In this document: positions 32,930-44,404 of the stretch, piece after piece
Layout: each line of letters starts with the position of its first letter
Numbering within the stretch: the stretch's first letter is position 1
Source: Crossaster papposus
Taxonomy: Eukaryota > Echinodermata > Asteroidea > Velatida > Solasteridae
Length of the DNA: 64,000 nt
NCBI GenBank assembly: GCA_037893245.1
Contig: JBAIAA010000509.1
Location: forward strand, 434,001 to 498,000
Reading direction: 5' to 3'
Made by a program: the position numbers and the translations under genes
The notes under the pieces: model-generated
What the model was told of the DNA's origin: nothing
What the model saw: only the letters and a program-made list of their open reading frames with translations
The model's database searches: none

Positions 32930-34135
32930 ATGGACGCCCACAAGTCTAGCCAGTCCAGCGAGCCACCGTACAGCGGATCTCAGTCCAGCGAGCCACTGTA
33001 CATTGGATGTCGGCGCGGCCCAGCGGTTCTGGTACCGACAAGCAACCGCTTCGCTGCATTGGCGACAGAGGATCCCGTCATCACCGACTCCAGCACCGGT
33101 GATTCCCGGACCGAGGCCGAGTTGGTGATCGACACGTACTTCGAAGTCTTGCAGCTAAACGGCCAGCCTGACACCGAGGAGCAGGGATCCTCCCCAACCC
33201 CAAACCATTTGCCCCATCCCTCAAAAACTAAAATGTCCTTAGAATTTGACGAGCAGCTGAATCAATACCGGAAAAAGCACAAGAAGCTGACCACTGCAAA
33301 GGACAAACCGGCACCTAAAGTAAAACAATCAGCATCCACACCAACGGAACACCACTGTGCAGATGTGCTTCTAATCGGTGACTCGATGATAAAACGGCTT
33401 CAGCCCAGGAGATTGAGCAGGCAAAAGAAAGTGATGTGCCACACCATGCGTGGAGCAAAAATCCAAGATCTTGCTCCCCACGCCATACAGCTGTCGACCA
33501 AGCACGACGTATCTCGGGTAATTCTCCATGTTGGGACCAACAACACATCCGACAACCCGGAGACTATTGCCGCTCAAATCACCTCCCTCGGCGAGTCACT
33601 ACAACCAAGATTAGTGACAATATCTTCGATCATACACCGTAAAAACCAAACGGTGCCACAGTGCAAGAGAGTAGATGATTCTAATAATTTGCTCAAGTCC
33701 ATAGCAAAGCGAAATAACTGGGGCTTCATTGACAACGGTAACATAAACTCAAACCACCTTGTGTCGGACGGTGTGCACCTCGACTCAGCAGGAGTGCGCC
33801 TACTTGCCACGAACATTATCCAACACATCAAAGGACCACCAAAACCCTTTGATAGTCGCATTCCACATCAGAAAACCCCTTTCGGTCAGAGTTTGTACTC
33901 TGATGTCCTGACGAAGCGGACTACAGCGACCCGTGATGTTCCGACGGGTTTTCTAATGGCCAACCAGTATTACCCGCATCCCCATCAGAAACGGCACCAA
34001 ATCAACCTCAATCAACGACGGCAGCCAGTATCCCAGACCAGAGCACCCCCGACACATTATCGAGGCCAGGAGTGGAACCAACATCTGAAAATGGTCAGGG
34101 AGCTGCTCAACCCACAAGGCAAGGTTCTAAAATAG
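32930..34135 (+). CDS. CR1-like ORF1 protein with SGNH esterase domain
   Basis: 401 residues. The N-terminal third is hydrophilic and low-complexity. A lysine-rich segment (about 112-130) precedes an SGNH/GDSL hydrolase-like domain: LLIGDS (147-152, nucleophile Ser152), HVGTNN (200-205, oxyanion block) and SDGVHLD (279-285, with Asp280 and His283 completing the triad). The C-terminus is basic and Gln/Pro-rich. Esterase domains are known in CR1-group ORF1 proteins; their role in retrotransposition is unclear. All three catalytic residues are kept, so the copy may be young. ATG 32930 is used. Another frame open from 32814 could hold an alternative N-terminus if one frameshift is assumed. Confidence 0.88.
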   Translation: MDAHKSSQSSEPPYSGSQSSEPLYIGCRRGPAVLVPTSNRFAALATEDPVITDSSTGDSRTEAELVIDTYFEVLQLNGQPDTEEQGSSPTPNHLPHPSKTKMSLEFDEQLNQYRKKHKKLTTAKDKPAPKVKQSASTPTEHHCADVLLIGDSMIKRLQPRRLSRQKKVMCHTMRGAKIQDLAPHAIQLSTKHDVSRVILHVGTNNTSDNPETIAAQITSLGESLQPRLVTISSIIHRKNQTVPQCKRVDDSNNLLKSIAKRNNWGFIDNGNINSNHLVSDGVHLDSAGVRLLATNIIQHIKGPPKPFDSRIPHQKTPFGQSLYSDVLTKRTTATRDVPTGFLMANQYYPHPHQKRHQINLNQRRQPVSQTRAPPTHYRGQEWNQHLKMVRELLNPQGKVLK

Positions 34136-36998
34136 ACATAACAGATGGTATTATCTGCAATCAAAGTTCCGAGGGTTTCTCATTCGCCCATCTTAATGTA
34201 AGAAGCCTCATAAACAAATTTGACCATTTTAAGATTGTAATGTCTAAAAATCCATTCGACATCATCTGTCTAAACGAAACTTTTTGCGACGCCTCAATCT
34301 CTGATGACGAAATAACTCTACCAAATTATTCTATTGTCAGAAAAGACAGGAACCGACATGGTGGCGGTGTTGCAATTTACATTCGAGATACCCTAATGTT
34401 CTCTCGTCGTGAAGATCTCGAAATATATGATGTCGAGTGTATATGGGTTGAAATTAAGTGCAAACAAAGACAGCCTGTGCTTATCAGTTCTATTTATAGG
34501 CCTCCTTCAAGCTCTGTCGAATTTATGGGAAAACTGAGTGATATCCTTAATAAGGCCTCGTGTGAATGTAAAGAAATTATTACAACTGGGGACTTTAATT
34601 GTGATGTTTCAGAGGAATACGATAGTATGCAATCAAATCCAATTATTTCTTGCTTTAGTTTGTTCCAAATGGCGCAACTCATACATGACCCAACACGTGT
34701 CACTGAATCTACTAAAACTACTATCGATCTCATTTTTAGTTCCCACCCAGAGCTCATAAAGGACTGTGGTGTTTTACCAGTCCTAATCAGTGATCATTAT
34801 CTTGTTTATGGGCTACACAGTTGGAAAACACCAAAAATGAAAGGTCGTTCAATAAATGTTCGATGTCTAAAAAATATAGACAGTGATGCATTTACGGACG
34901 ATCTCCGTAATGCACCATGGCAAGATGTTTTTGGTTGTTATGATGTGGATAATGCATGGTCTATATGGTACTCCATATTTATGAGTATTATTAACCTCCA
35001 TGCGCCAGTCAAAACCAAACGCATTCGGGGTGCCTCAGTACCGTGGCTCGATAGCGAAATTCTTAAACTTATGCGGCAGCGCGATCGTGTACACAAAATT
35101 GCAAAGCACACAGGCTTACAAATTCATTGGGATTCATACAAAAACCTGCGGAACAATGTTACTAATAAAATCCGCAGTAAAAAGAGTAATTACTACACAT
35201 CCGCCATAGAAGAAAATAAAAGCAACTCTTCTATGCTGTGGAAAACTCTGAAGGAGGTACTCCCTAAGAAACAAAAAACTGTACCAAATTCGATTACTTC
35301 CCCAAATGGGGAAAATATTGACAATATCGCCGACATTGCTGATACATTAAATGAACACTTTTCAACAATCGGCAAGCGTACTGCTGGAAATTACCCTTTG
35401 CGTGAACTTGAAATATATGACAATACTGACGCCTCTATATTTGATTCTGTTGATGAAGATTGCGTAGTACCTAACATTACAGAAGAGTTTGTTCGAAAGC
35501 AAATATCATTCATGTCGGTTGGGAAAGCAACAGGTCCGGATGGAATTAGTGTTAAAATGATTAAAATTGCTTCACCTTATATCATTAAATCTTTAACTCA
35601 TATTGTTAACCTGTCTATAAGATGTGAGCGATACCCTAAAGATTGGAAACATGCTTTAGTAACACCAATTCACAAGGGAGGAGATAAATGTAGTACAGGT
35701 AACTATCGTCCAATTTCTATACTGCCAATTATCTCTAAGATTTTAGAAAGATGGGTGCACTCATCGGTATATATAGATATCTTGATGAAAACAATCTGAT
35801 TCCTAGTTGCCAGTCGGGATTTAGACCCCTGCACTCAACTGAAAGCACCCTACATGACTTAACAAACAAGTGTTTTGCGGCCATGGGGAATGGACAAGTT
35901 ACAGGCAGTGTGTTTATAGACCTCAGTAAAGCATTTGATTGTGTTGATCATGAAATCTTACTAAAGAAACTAGAAAGGATGAACATGTCATCTTCTGTAA
36001 TAAATTGGTTTAAGTCGTACCTAAGTGAACGTAGTCAGTCTGTGAATATTGGCGGCACCATATCAAAGGTCCTGTCCGTAAACACTGGTGTTCCACAGGG
36101 GTCGATACTAGGTCCACTTTTATTCATTGTTTATACTAGTGACCTTCCATTTTGTATTGCCCCAAACTGCAACTTATTTATGTATGCAGATGACTCCACA
36201 TTAACGTGTAGCTCCTCCAACATTAATATAATAGAAAGTAGCTTAAATACAGCTCTTACTAGTTTTCACAACTGGTGCGGAAGAAACAAGCTAGCTTTAA
36301 ATGCCACCAAAACCAAATGCATGCTTATTGGTACTAGGCAGAAAATATCTAATGTTAATTTAAATGTATGCATTACTGGTAGTCGTATTGAAAATGTGAA
36401 GTCTTATAAATGTTTGGGTGTAATTATTGATGAAGCATTAAGTTGGGGCCCACATGTCGAATACGTAAGAAAAAATGTGGTGTCTAAATTAGGTATACTA
36501 AGAAGAATCCGTGATTGTATTCCTCAGCACAGCTTGCACACACTATTTGTAAGTCTAGTTATGCCAACATTAGAGTATTGTTGTACTGTGTGGGGAGGAA
36601 GGTACATATCTCACGATAATATGTTAAACAAATGTCTCAAAAGAGCCGCGCGGATAATCCTTAAATGTACCTTCCTCACCCCTTCAGAGGATATGTTTGC
36701 TCGTCTTAATTGGGCCCCTTTTTCAAAAAGAGTCAAGTCAAAAAAGGCTATTCTTGTCTTCAAAAGTATCAACAAAATGACTCCTTTGTACATGACAAAT
36801 ATTTTCAAACCACTTACAGTAATTCCCGAAACAAGGCAATCAACCCACACGGCACTGAAAGTTCCTTTCGCCAAAAAAGAATGCTACGCCACAAGTTTCG
36901 CTGTGAGTGGTGCAAATATTTGGAATAATCTGCCCGAACAATTGCGAACATTGGACTCATTAAGCACATTTAAATCAGAGCTCCGACATGCCATCTGA
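34072..36998 (+). pseudogene. CR1-like ORF2, endonuclease and reverse transcriptase, one frameshift
   Basis: Two overlapping open frames (34072-35799 and 35751-36998) make about 975 codons in total. The N-terminal APE-type endonuclease shows HLNVRSL, CLNETF, IYRPP, GDFNCD and LISDHY. The reverse transcriptase shows ATGPDGIS, NYRPISIL, then after the break DLSKAFDCVDH, GVPQGSILGPLLF and the catalytic MYADDS, then WNNLPEQLR near the C-terminus. The break lies in the TA-rich GTATATATAGATATC (about 35767-35781), where a single-base slip shifts the frame. The start is odd: no ATG precedes the endonuclease in this frame. The frame opens at 34072 inside ORF1, so non-AUG start, reinitiation or ribosomal slippage is implied. 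Confidence 0.9.
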
Positions 36999-37297
36999 GT
37001 GTTAGATATTATGCCAATTGCGCTGATCTACGGAGTTAGAACTTGGTTGCCACTATAATGTGGAGCCGGATAGAAATTTCCCCTTCTTATTTTTCACCTA
37101 AAAGGTTTTTTTATTTGGCGGGTTTTCGCCTATCTCGTAAATCAGAATTAGTATTAATGTTTAGAATTCCTGTAATATCCTTGTATTTGTAATATGTACT
37201 GTTATTTTATTTGATGATGTATGCAGGGCCCCAATGAAAACCAGTTTTAAACTGTTTGGGCACACCCTGGGTAAAGAAATGGAATAAATAAATAAAT

Positions 37298-37654
37298 GGT
37301 GCGCATCAGGATATCTCAGGCCAAAACAGTAAACAAATCTTTGATGCGAAACCATATCCATTATTCAAAATTCGAAGAAAAAATGTTTCTCGTCCAAACT
37401 TTAAACAAAAGGAGAGAATTAAGACACGTTTTGTGGTTTAACCGTATACTGCAAAATAGAAACATTACTCGGACTTTTTTGTTTTTAATTAAAAAGATTT
37501 GTTTTATAAATGCAACAAGAAAATGTTACGCGAGAAGACCAGAAACTAGTTATTTTTTTTATTTGGCCTTAAATTTGTTTACAAAATAATTGACCTCGCC
37601 TTATAGGTTCTGGCTCACAAGGTGAGCAGTACAATAATCGAAATGCATTGTGGT

Positions 37655-37688
<34 letters not shown>

Positions 37689-37867
37689 GGGGGGGTTCAA
37701 AATGATTTTTGGGATTTTTTTCCTTCAAACATTCTGGTTTAATTTAAAAAAAGGCGTGGTTCATTGTTTGCAACCGTCGTGGTTTTTATTCAACCTGGGC
37801 CGAAATCCAAGCCTGCTAAGCCTTAATTGGCTGCTAAAATGGCCCAATAGTTGAAAGCTAAGTCTAG
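37298..37867. other. Between LINE copies, no gene seen
   Basis: Contains a T homopolymer of about 30 bp near 37657-37687. The words TTTTTTTTATTTGGCCTTA near 37553-37571 resemble the right end of the MITE at 24266-24668; no left partner was found. Confidence 0.5.
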
Positions 37868-38152
37868 TTTATTTATTTATTACATTACCCAGTGTGCCCA
37901 AACAGTTTAAAAACTGGTTTCCATTGGGGCCCTGCATACATCATTAAATAAAATAACAGTACATGTGAATACAACAGCATTTACAAAAAAATCAAAACAG
38001 AATATTTACAGGAATACCAAACATTGATACTAATTATGATTTACGGGATGGGCGAAAACCCGTCAAAAAAAATAGAAGGGGAAATTCCCATCCGGCTCCA
38101 CATTATAGTGGCAACCAAGTTATGACTCCGTAGATCAGCGCAATTGGCATAA
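37868..38152 (-). mobile_element. 3' UTR fragment of the same CR1-like LINE, inverted
   Basis: Starts TTTATTTATTTAT and runs through CCCAAACAGTTTAAAAACTG, TTTCCATTGGGGCCCTGCAT and GATCAGCGCAATTGGCAT. This is the reverse complement of 37010-37297. Truncated just after the ORF2 stop region. Confidence 0.9.
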
Positions 38153-38157
38153 CCCCA

Positions 38158-38346
38158 TTACGCTCGGTTCAGAGGCGTTCCACAGTCGCGCCGAACCAAA
38201 TGAGCGAATTGAGTCCGATGTCTGAAACGACAATGCGCGCCAGACGGCGAACAATCGACTGCTGGAGTTGTTAGAGCGACTCAGGAGCGACTTGATTTCA
38301 ATTTGGTTCGGCGCGACTGTGGAACGCCTGTCTGAACCGAGCGTAA
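38158..38346. mobile_element. Small MITE with TTACGCTCGGTTCAG ends
   Basis: About 190 bp with inverted repeats of about 43 bp: TTACGCTCGGTTCAGAGGCG and the complement on the right, including TTCCACAGTCGCGCCGAACC. Flanks read TTA/TAA. It abuts the LINE fragment on its left. Confidence 0.87.
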
Positions 38347-39151
38347 GTTTCCCTGGAGAAATCTTGGTCAAAGAAGGTCAACTTGGCTTCCGTGGTGCGA
38401 CCACACCAAACGTGATGATGATGATGATGATCATGCATTTGTAAAGCGCCATCTATCTAGTTGCCTATTCCGAGGCGCTGCCAGGAACACCGGGGCAAAC
38501 CCCTTCTCTTAGCGAAGAGTGTTACTGTGTTATTTTACGTGCATTACACAACGCAGGGGACCTACAGCTTTACGTCCCATCCGAAGGAACGTGCAGGGCA
38601 TCTCTGACATTATAGGTACATCTGCATTGAAGTCAAGTGGCGGTTGTCCTACCATACCTGGACGTATTTTCGGATGTTCTGGGTGTTGACCTTCCAATTC
38701 AGAGGGAACTTGCTTTCATCACCTACACGAATGTACCTTCTGTTGTCCTAAAGAAACTACATGACAATAATCGATTCTGTGTTGTAGATCTGTCGAAATG
38801 AGGCCATGTCTGAGCTGCATTTTATGAGAATGGAAGTGGAGCTAACTAAACAAACGAGTGAAAGATGCAGAAGTCACACCCACATTGTTCCGTATCTTGC
38901 TCTAGTACAGTGCGAATGTTTAACAATGCTGTCGAAATTCAGCAATAGATTCCTTTATTCCTGTTTTAACTAGTTCAATGATGCCTGTACTTTGCATGTG
39001 TTTTTTTCAAGCACCGTACCTTAGCTTTGCTGCCTTGCATCTGAGAAGTGTGTTTTTAAACAATCTGGAATGAAAACTATAGAATGAAAAAAATGTTTAG
39101 TCGGAAAGTAATAACAATAGGGCATCCCGGTGTTCTTTGGGGACAACCCTG
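38347..39151 (-). pseudogene. Mariner-superfamily transposon relic, right portion
   Basis: Parallels the middle and right end of 42454-44404: AGAAATCTTGGTC, ATCTGCATTGAAGTCAAGTG, ATTCAGAGGGAACTTGCTTT, then the terminal repeat ending GGGACAACCCTG with TA at 39152-39153. In the minus direction it covers the N-terminal catalytic part of the transposase, with many disruptions. The left part is lost. A SINE-like insert splits it at 38415. Confidence 0.78.
38415..38587 (-). mobile_element. SINE-like retroposon with target duplication
   Basis: 173 bp flanked by direct AACGTG copies (38409-38414 and 38588-38593). The sister transposon near 43613 has the site unfilled. The tail is a GAT/ATC trinucleotide run at the left, so it is inserted in minus orientation. 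The body includes GGCGCTGCCAGGAACACCGG and TACAGCTTTACGTCCCATCC. A longer copy is at 59848-60057. Confidence 0.85.
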
Positions 39152-39345
39152 TATGTAGTACGGACCATTTGCCAATATTTAACCAATGTTTTGCCGATAT
39201 TGCCATTGTTTCTACTATATAACCAGTGTTGTGACAATGAGCGAAACCTACGTTGTACCAATGTTGGTTAAGATTGCCTTTCAATATTGGCCTATCATTG
39301 CCACATTTGGCTCAATATTGGCCCAATAGTGGCCCAATTGTTTTT
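39152..39345. repeat. Degenerate CAATATTGGC-type repeats flanking the transposon
   Basis: Imperfect copies of CCAATATTGG/AACCAATGTTTTGCC words. The same block follows the right end of the other mariner copy at 44405-44575, so it is shared flank rather than part of the transposon. Confidence 0.7.
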
Positions 39346-41111
39346 TGGCGAAAGGAACTTTTTTCAGTGCCGTGTGGGTTGATTGCCTTGTTTCGCGAAT
39401 AACTGTAAGTGGTGTGAAGCCAAGTGATATTCATAAAACTTTGCTAAACTTAGTTGGTTGCTAAGTTGCCTGCTAACGTTAGAGTTGGATAACATGGTTC
39501 TTAGATTCAGATTTGAGTTTTGTAGAGCCTAATTTTAGGTCTCTCATATTGGTTGTGGGAAATCTAGCCCTATGCTGGGTGAGGATAACTTTCCAAGCAT
39601 CAAGGTTTTATGTAAACACAATTAGTTGGTAACCACGGAACAGAAAACTGAGGGTTGATAGCAGGCTGCCGAGGCCTAGTTGGCTGCTAAGTTAGCAGGC
39701 TTTTATGAATATCGGCCATGGATTCTGCATTATCCTCCAGTGGCAAAACCAAAACCCCAAACTCCCTCAATCTTGGTTAGGGTTAATTAACTGTCTTCAA
39801 TATATTGAATATGGTGAGGATCAAAATTGTAACGACTCGATCGAGTCCGACTCGAGTCACATTTTTGAGTCCAGACAGCAAAAAATGACTAGAATCGACT
39901 CGAGTCGAATCACAGCTCGAGTCGAGTGAGAGGCAAATGACTCGACTTCACTCTCTGAATCGTCGGGAGACTCGACTGGAATCGTGTGAAGTAAGCACCC
40001 GTCTCCATCTTAGAAATAAAAGCAAAACCTTGCCGAATACATTCGTAATGATTTTTACGGTGCCAATTAAGTTTATGCTCGCCGCCACTTCACCAATACA
40101 ACACGATATAGGGGCGGTCGCGCTAATTACAGGTGGTCGTAGATGTACCCTGGCGTGCCCCATATTCGTGCCGCACTTTGATTTTTTGCCCGTTCATAAA
40201 TCGTGAGTTTATCTACCAGTTACAAAAACAGAAGAAACATTTATTTCAGCGCGATTTTCCGCTCAAGTTCGAAGTGCACCAAGTGAACCCTTTGAAAATG
40301 CCCCCAAAGATAAGAAAATCATTTTCTGACAAATTTCTATAGATATTCTATACAAGTAGAGATAATAATGGTTTAACAGAATTTATCAACTTTCGAACTA
40401 AATTTCACCACACCAAAGTTAGGTTAAAAAATTAGACGTAATAGCAAGCATTATTAAGGTAAAAGTACCCTAGTATTTTACTAAATGAATTTTGAAGTTT
40501 GGCAACACTGCATGAGGCGAGTCGGGGAAAGTGCGCTACGTTTAGGTAAATAGGGAACACCATCCTGGAACTGGATTTGAAACCGGTATTTTTCAATTCG
40601 TGGTTTTGTCATTCGCGTCGGGGAATTTCTTATTTAAAATGCCTTTCTAGCTTGTGAGTTATTTGTTATGTCGTGTTTAAATATCTGTGCCTCGAATTGA
40701 CTCAAGCTTATCTTGACTCGACCCAAGTTCTTCACCTAATATGACTGAACATAGTAGTGAAGTCGTCTCGAGTAACATTATTAAATCAGTAACTTGTTAC
40801 GATCTGTTGGTTATGGGCCGTTTTCATGGTCGAATAAGGCAAAATTCGGCCCCATCCATCATCTCCATTATGGAGATCAATGGTCGGCCCAATTCGGCTG
40901 AATGAGATCTCCCCCGAATGCTGATTCGTCGCAATTCAAATGACTTGGCATATTTTGAATTAATATTAAAATGTTAGAATATATTTGTTTTCCCGGAATA
41001 CACAGTGCACTCACAGATATCTAAAATGTTGTCAGGTTAGTTGTCAAACACATGGTTCTTTAGATTGTCAGAACTTTTGCTGCTTAACCCTAACCCCCTA
41101 GGCTCTCGCAC
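39346..41111. other. Intergenic, AGTCGAGT-rich tract, no gene seen
   Basis: Around 39835-39990 there is a cluster of GACTCGAGTC/AGTCGAGT words, with a weaker one near 40690-40775. Similar words occur at 14139-14374 and 53270-53310. No supported coding exon. Confidence 0.55.
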
Positions 41112-42453
41112 TATAGTAGTCTAGTGGGATTTCTGAAAAAAGGCCTTGTATAAGGATCAAGGGGCATTTTGGGGTAAAAGTTGGGAACCAGACTTTTTAG
41201 AATAATTTAGGTATGCTGAATCCGATAAACCCGGTTCCCAAGCGAAATTTTGAGTTTTTAACCGTCTAATTTGCATAATTTGCATAACCGCCAAATTGAC
41301 AATTTTGGACACTTTTTGAACCATTTTCTGCAACAACTCTGTATCCAGGCAGGTAAAAATAGCAAATAAAGTGTTTATACCTATGTTTTGAAGGTCGGGG
41401 ATTGTGATAAATGCATTTTTAAAGTAATCAGTGGTAACCCTACTGCTAAATATGCAAACTAGCCGCCGCCATTACAGACAAATCGTTTTTCTCAAATATC
41501 TCTGTAACTGGACAAGTAAACACGACAAATGAAGTGTCTATACCTATGTTTTGAGGGTCAGAGAATGTGATAAATGCATTTTAAAAGTAATCAGTGGTAT
41601 AACCCTACTCCTAAATATGCAAATTAGCCGCCGCCATTACAGAACAAATATGTGTGTCCAATATCTCTGCAACTAGACAAGTAAATACGACAAATGAGGT
41701 GTAACTATATGTTTTAAGAGTGGGTGATGAGGTCAACTCTTGTGATAGGATCGAAGTATGGTTGAGTTAAGGTATACACATCACCTTTTCAAAGGTGAAA
41801 TTCCTTAGAACATTCAATTTCTTGTTCCCAATTATTATATTTCAAACGCTAAGGAATCTAAAATATGCCCATTTTGCGGTATATATAACCCTAACAAGTA
41901 ACTAAATATCAATTAATTTGTACTAATTACCACATTTCCCACCAACAGTTTTTTCCAGCAACGACTTTATGCATATAGCTACAGATATTTTAAATAGGTA
42001 GGGGACAAATCCAGAAACTGTGTCAGAGAATCAGCCAATCACAGCAGGTTTTATATAGAGTATTATGAACCACACCTACACACATGAATAAGTTAATTTT
42101 CACATACATTTTGAAAGTTAATTTGAAATATTTGTGTAGATTTGTTATATATTTATCTGTCCAATCAACAAATACTAACAAAAGAATCCCTGTACTTTCA
42201 ATGCCAAAATGTTTTTACCGAAAAGCCTTAAAATACGGTCAGTTTTGATCCGAAGATTTACCAAGTACAGAGAAAATGGCTTCATCTTAGACGTGACTGA
42301 CCTAAATTAGCTGCATAGGACATCAAACACCATAGTACAGAGTAGTTCTTACCCAGTTACTTCCATTTAGTTTGGTTCCCACTTTGTTTATTTCTGTACA
42401 TATTGACTTTTATCTATACTATATAGTACTGGTCATTGCCCAATGTTACTATA

Positions 42454-44404
42454 CAGATAGATCCAAAAAACCGGAACGACCTATTTTTAGTACCTTTCGA
42501 CTAGAAAAATTATAGTTTGAATAGATGGTAAATCTTTCTAGATGAAAAATAATACCAAGATCACCCGGTTCAGTCCAGTATAGTTTTCATTCTAGGGACC
42601 TTTTTGGATATGCTGTCAACGGAAGCGCCATGGCGATGAATATAGGATCGACTGTTGCTTATTTATTGGGAGGGATTAATGCTGCGTAAAAATCAATCGA
42701 ATGTTTAATTTAATAACAATACAATGTTATTTTCTAAATTAACATCAAATGGCACATCATATCAAGTGGCTAAATAATCACAACTATTCTGTTTTAAAAT
42801 GTGTTTAAATTTATTGTGGTCATTTGGAACCACGTTGGTGATAATTTTTTTTTTGGATATGGCGTCAACGGAAGCGCCATGACAATGAATAGGCTTATTG
42901 ACGCGCAACGGCTTATTTACCGTGCCTAAATCAATCGAACATACAATTTTAAAATAAACAATGAAATTGAATTTTATTTTTAAGATTAACATTAATTGGC
43001 ACACCCATTCCTGTAATTGGCAGTTCCTACGCTGTTAGAAGGGGTTAATAACTAAATAAATAAATACATCTTGGCTAAATAATCGCAACTGTATCAACAT
43101 TTTTCAGGTTTCATCATATTTTATGGCCAAGTTTTCAATCTACTGTCTCCCAATGCGTCGCTCGACATGATCTTCTCCTTCGTGAATACAAACTTCTGCT
43201 CTCTGGTACGTGTTCATCATTGCTCGAACAATCAGTCCTCTAGGAATATTCCTAAGGGCCTTCTCTACTCGTTGTTGGAGGGTGTTAAGATCTCTTGCAA
43301 ACAGTATAACATAAACGATGGATTTGAAGTAACCCCAGAAGAAATAGTCAATTGGTGTCTGGTCTGGTGACCTTGGTGAGGATTCAGTAGGGTGTCCTAT
43401 GCCAACCACTCTACCTTAGAAAACATACTGAAGACAATCGCTGACCAGCCTTGTACAGTTAGCTGGATATCATCCTGAAACCACAAGAGGGTGGCTATAT
43501 CTACTCCTAATCGCTCACATGTTGTAATTACGAATTCATTAATACGTTCTGGTATTGCTGGAGAAATCCTGGAGAAATCTTGGTCCAAGAAGGCCACCTT
43601 CCATGGTGAGACCACGCCAAATGTGCAAGGCATCTCTGACATCTATAGGTGAATCTGCATTGAAGTCAAGTGGCGGTTGTTCTCTCTGGGTGTAGTCTTG
43701 GATGTTCTTGGTGTTGACCTTCCCATTCAGAGGGAACTTGCTTTCATCTCCTACAAGAATGGACTTCTTGTTGTCCTGAAAAAACTACATTACAATAATC
43801 GAGTCTGCCCTGATCTGTCGAAATGATGCCATGTTTGAGCTGCATTTTGTAAGGATGGAAGTGGAGCTAACGAGACAAACGAGTAAAAGATGTAGAACTC
43901 ACACCAACATTGTTGGTCGAAGTTAAGCAATATATTCCTGTGAACGAACTGTGCGAGGTCTAGCTCCCGGGGTTCCTGATATTCCTGTTTAAACTAATTC
44001 CACGATACCTGTACTTTGCATGGTTTTCAGCACCGTACCTTTTCTTGCCTTGCATCTGGGAATTTTTTTTTTTTAAAACAATCTGAGCAGGAAGATCATT
44101 CATGTTTAAGTATTTTAATCGGAGACTGTTGTCTATGCATCTTCTCTGTGATTTGTGGTGACTTGTGGTGATGGTAATAACTACCACAACCATTATACTT
44201 ATGTTATGCTTTTGCTGTTACGTAACTTTAATCCCTTCATAATCTGTTGTTTATTTCGAGAATTAGCCCTTTTTGCAATAGCTAGAATGAAAACTACTGG
44301 ACCGAATCAGGTGATCTTGGTATCATTTTTTATGTAGAAAGATTTTTTTAGTCGGAATGTATTAACAATAGGGCACTCCGGTTTTTTTGGGGGGGACAAC
44401 CCTG
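42454..44404 (-). mobile_element. Mariner-superfamily DNA transposon, degraded
   Basis: About 1.95 kb bounded by TA (42452-42453 and 44405-44406). Terminal inverted repeats of about 130 bp (GATACCAAGATCACC... words); the right end reads GGGGGGGACAACCCTG. The transposase on the minus strand is broken. An internal direct duplication (about 42600-42790 against 42851-43100, sharing GTCAACGGAAGCGCCATG) indicates a rearrangement near the left end. Confidence 0.85.
43140..43776 (-). pseudogene. Mariner-superfamily (DDE_3) transposase relic
   Basis: Read right to left: VGDESKFPLNGKVNTKN (first acidic site region; the family usually has DEA.F.L.GKVN), then WRGLTMEGGLLGP. After a frame change comes LLWFQDDIQL (second Asp; families have QDGAPPH here), then after another change SPDQTPIDYFFWGYFKS (third Asp). 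The C-terminal helix ends near 43140. At least two frameshifts, so inactive. The family is that of mariner/IS630-like elements with a D-D-D/E catalytic set. Confidence 0.85.

Larger units (their letters stand above)
32690..37297 (+). mobile_element. CR1-like non-LTR retrotransposon, nearly full length
   Basis: About 4.6 kb, with ORF1 (esterase-type), ORF2 (endonuclease plus reverse transcriptase, one frameshift), a 3' UTR of about 300 bp and a TAAATAAATAAAT terminus at about 37285-37297. The 5' boundary is estimated and no target duplication was found. The combination of an esterase-bearing ORF1 and an APE-type endonuclease is the CR1-group layout. A 3' fragment of the same family lies inverted at 37868-38152. 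Confidence 0.9.

Noticed and set aside
32814..33128. Separate gene or alternative LINE ORF1
   Set aside because: It overlaps ORF1 in another frame. It may hold the true N-terminus of ORF1 if one frameshift is assumed, but this cannot be decided from one copy.
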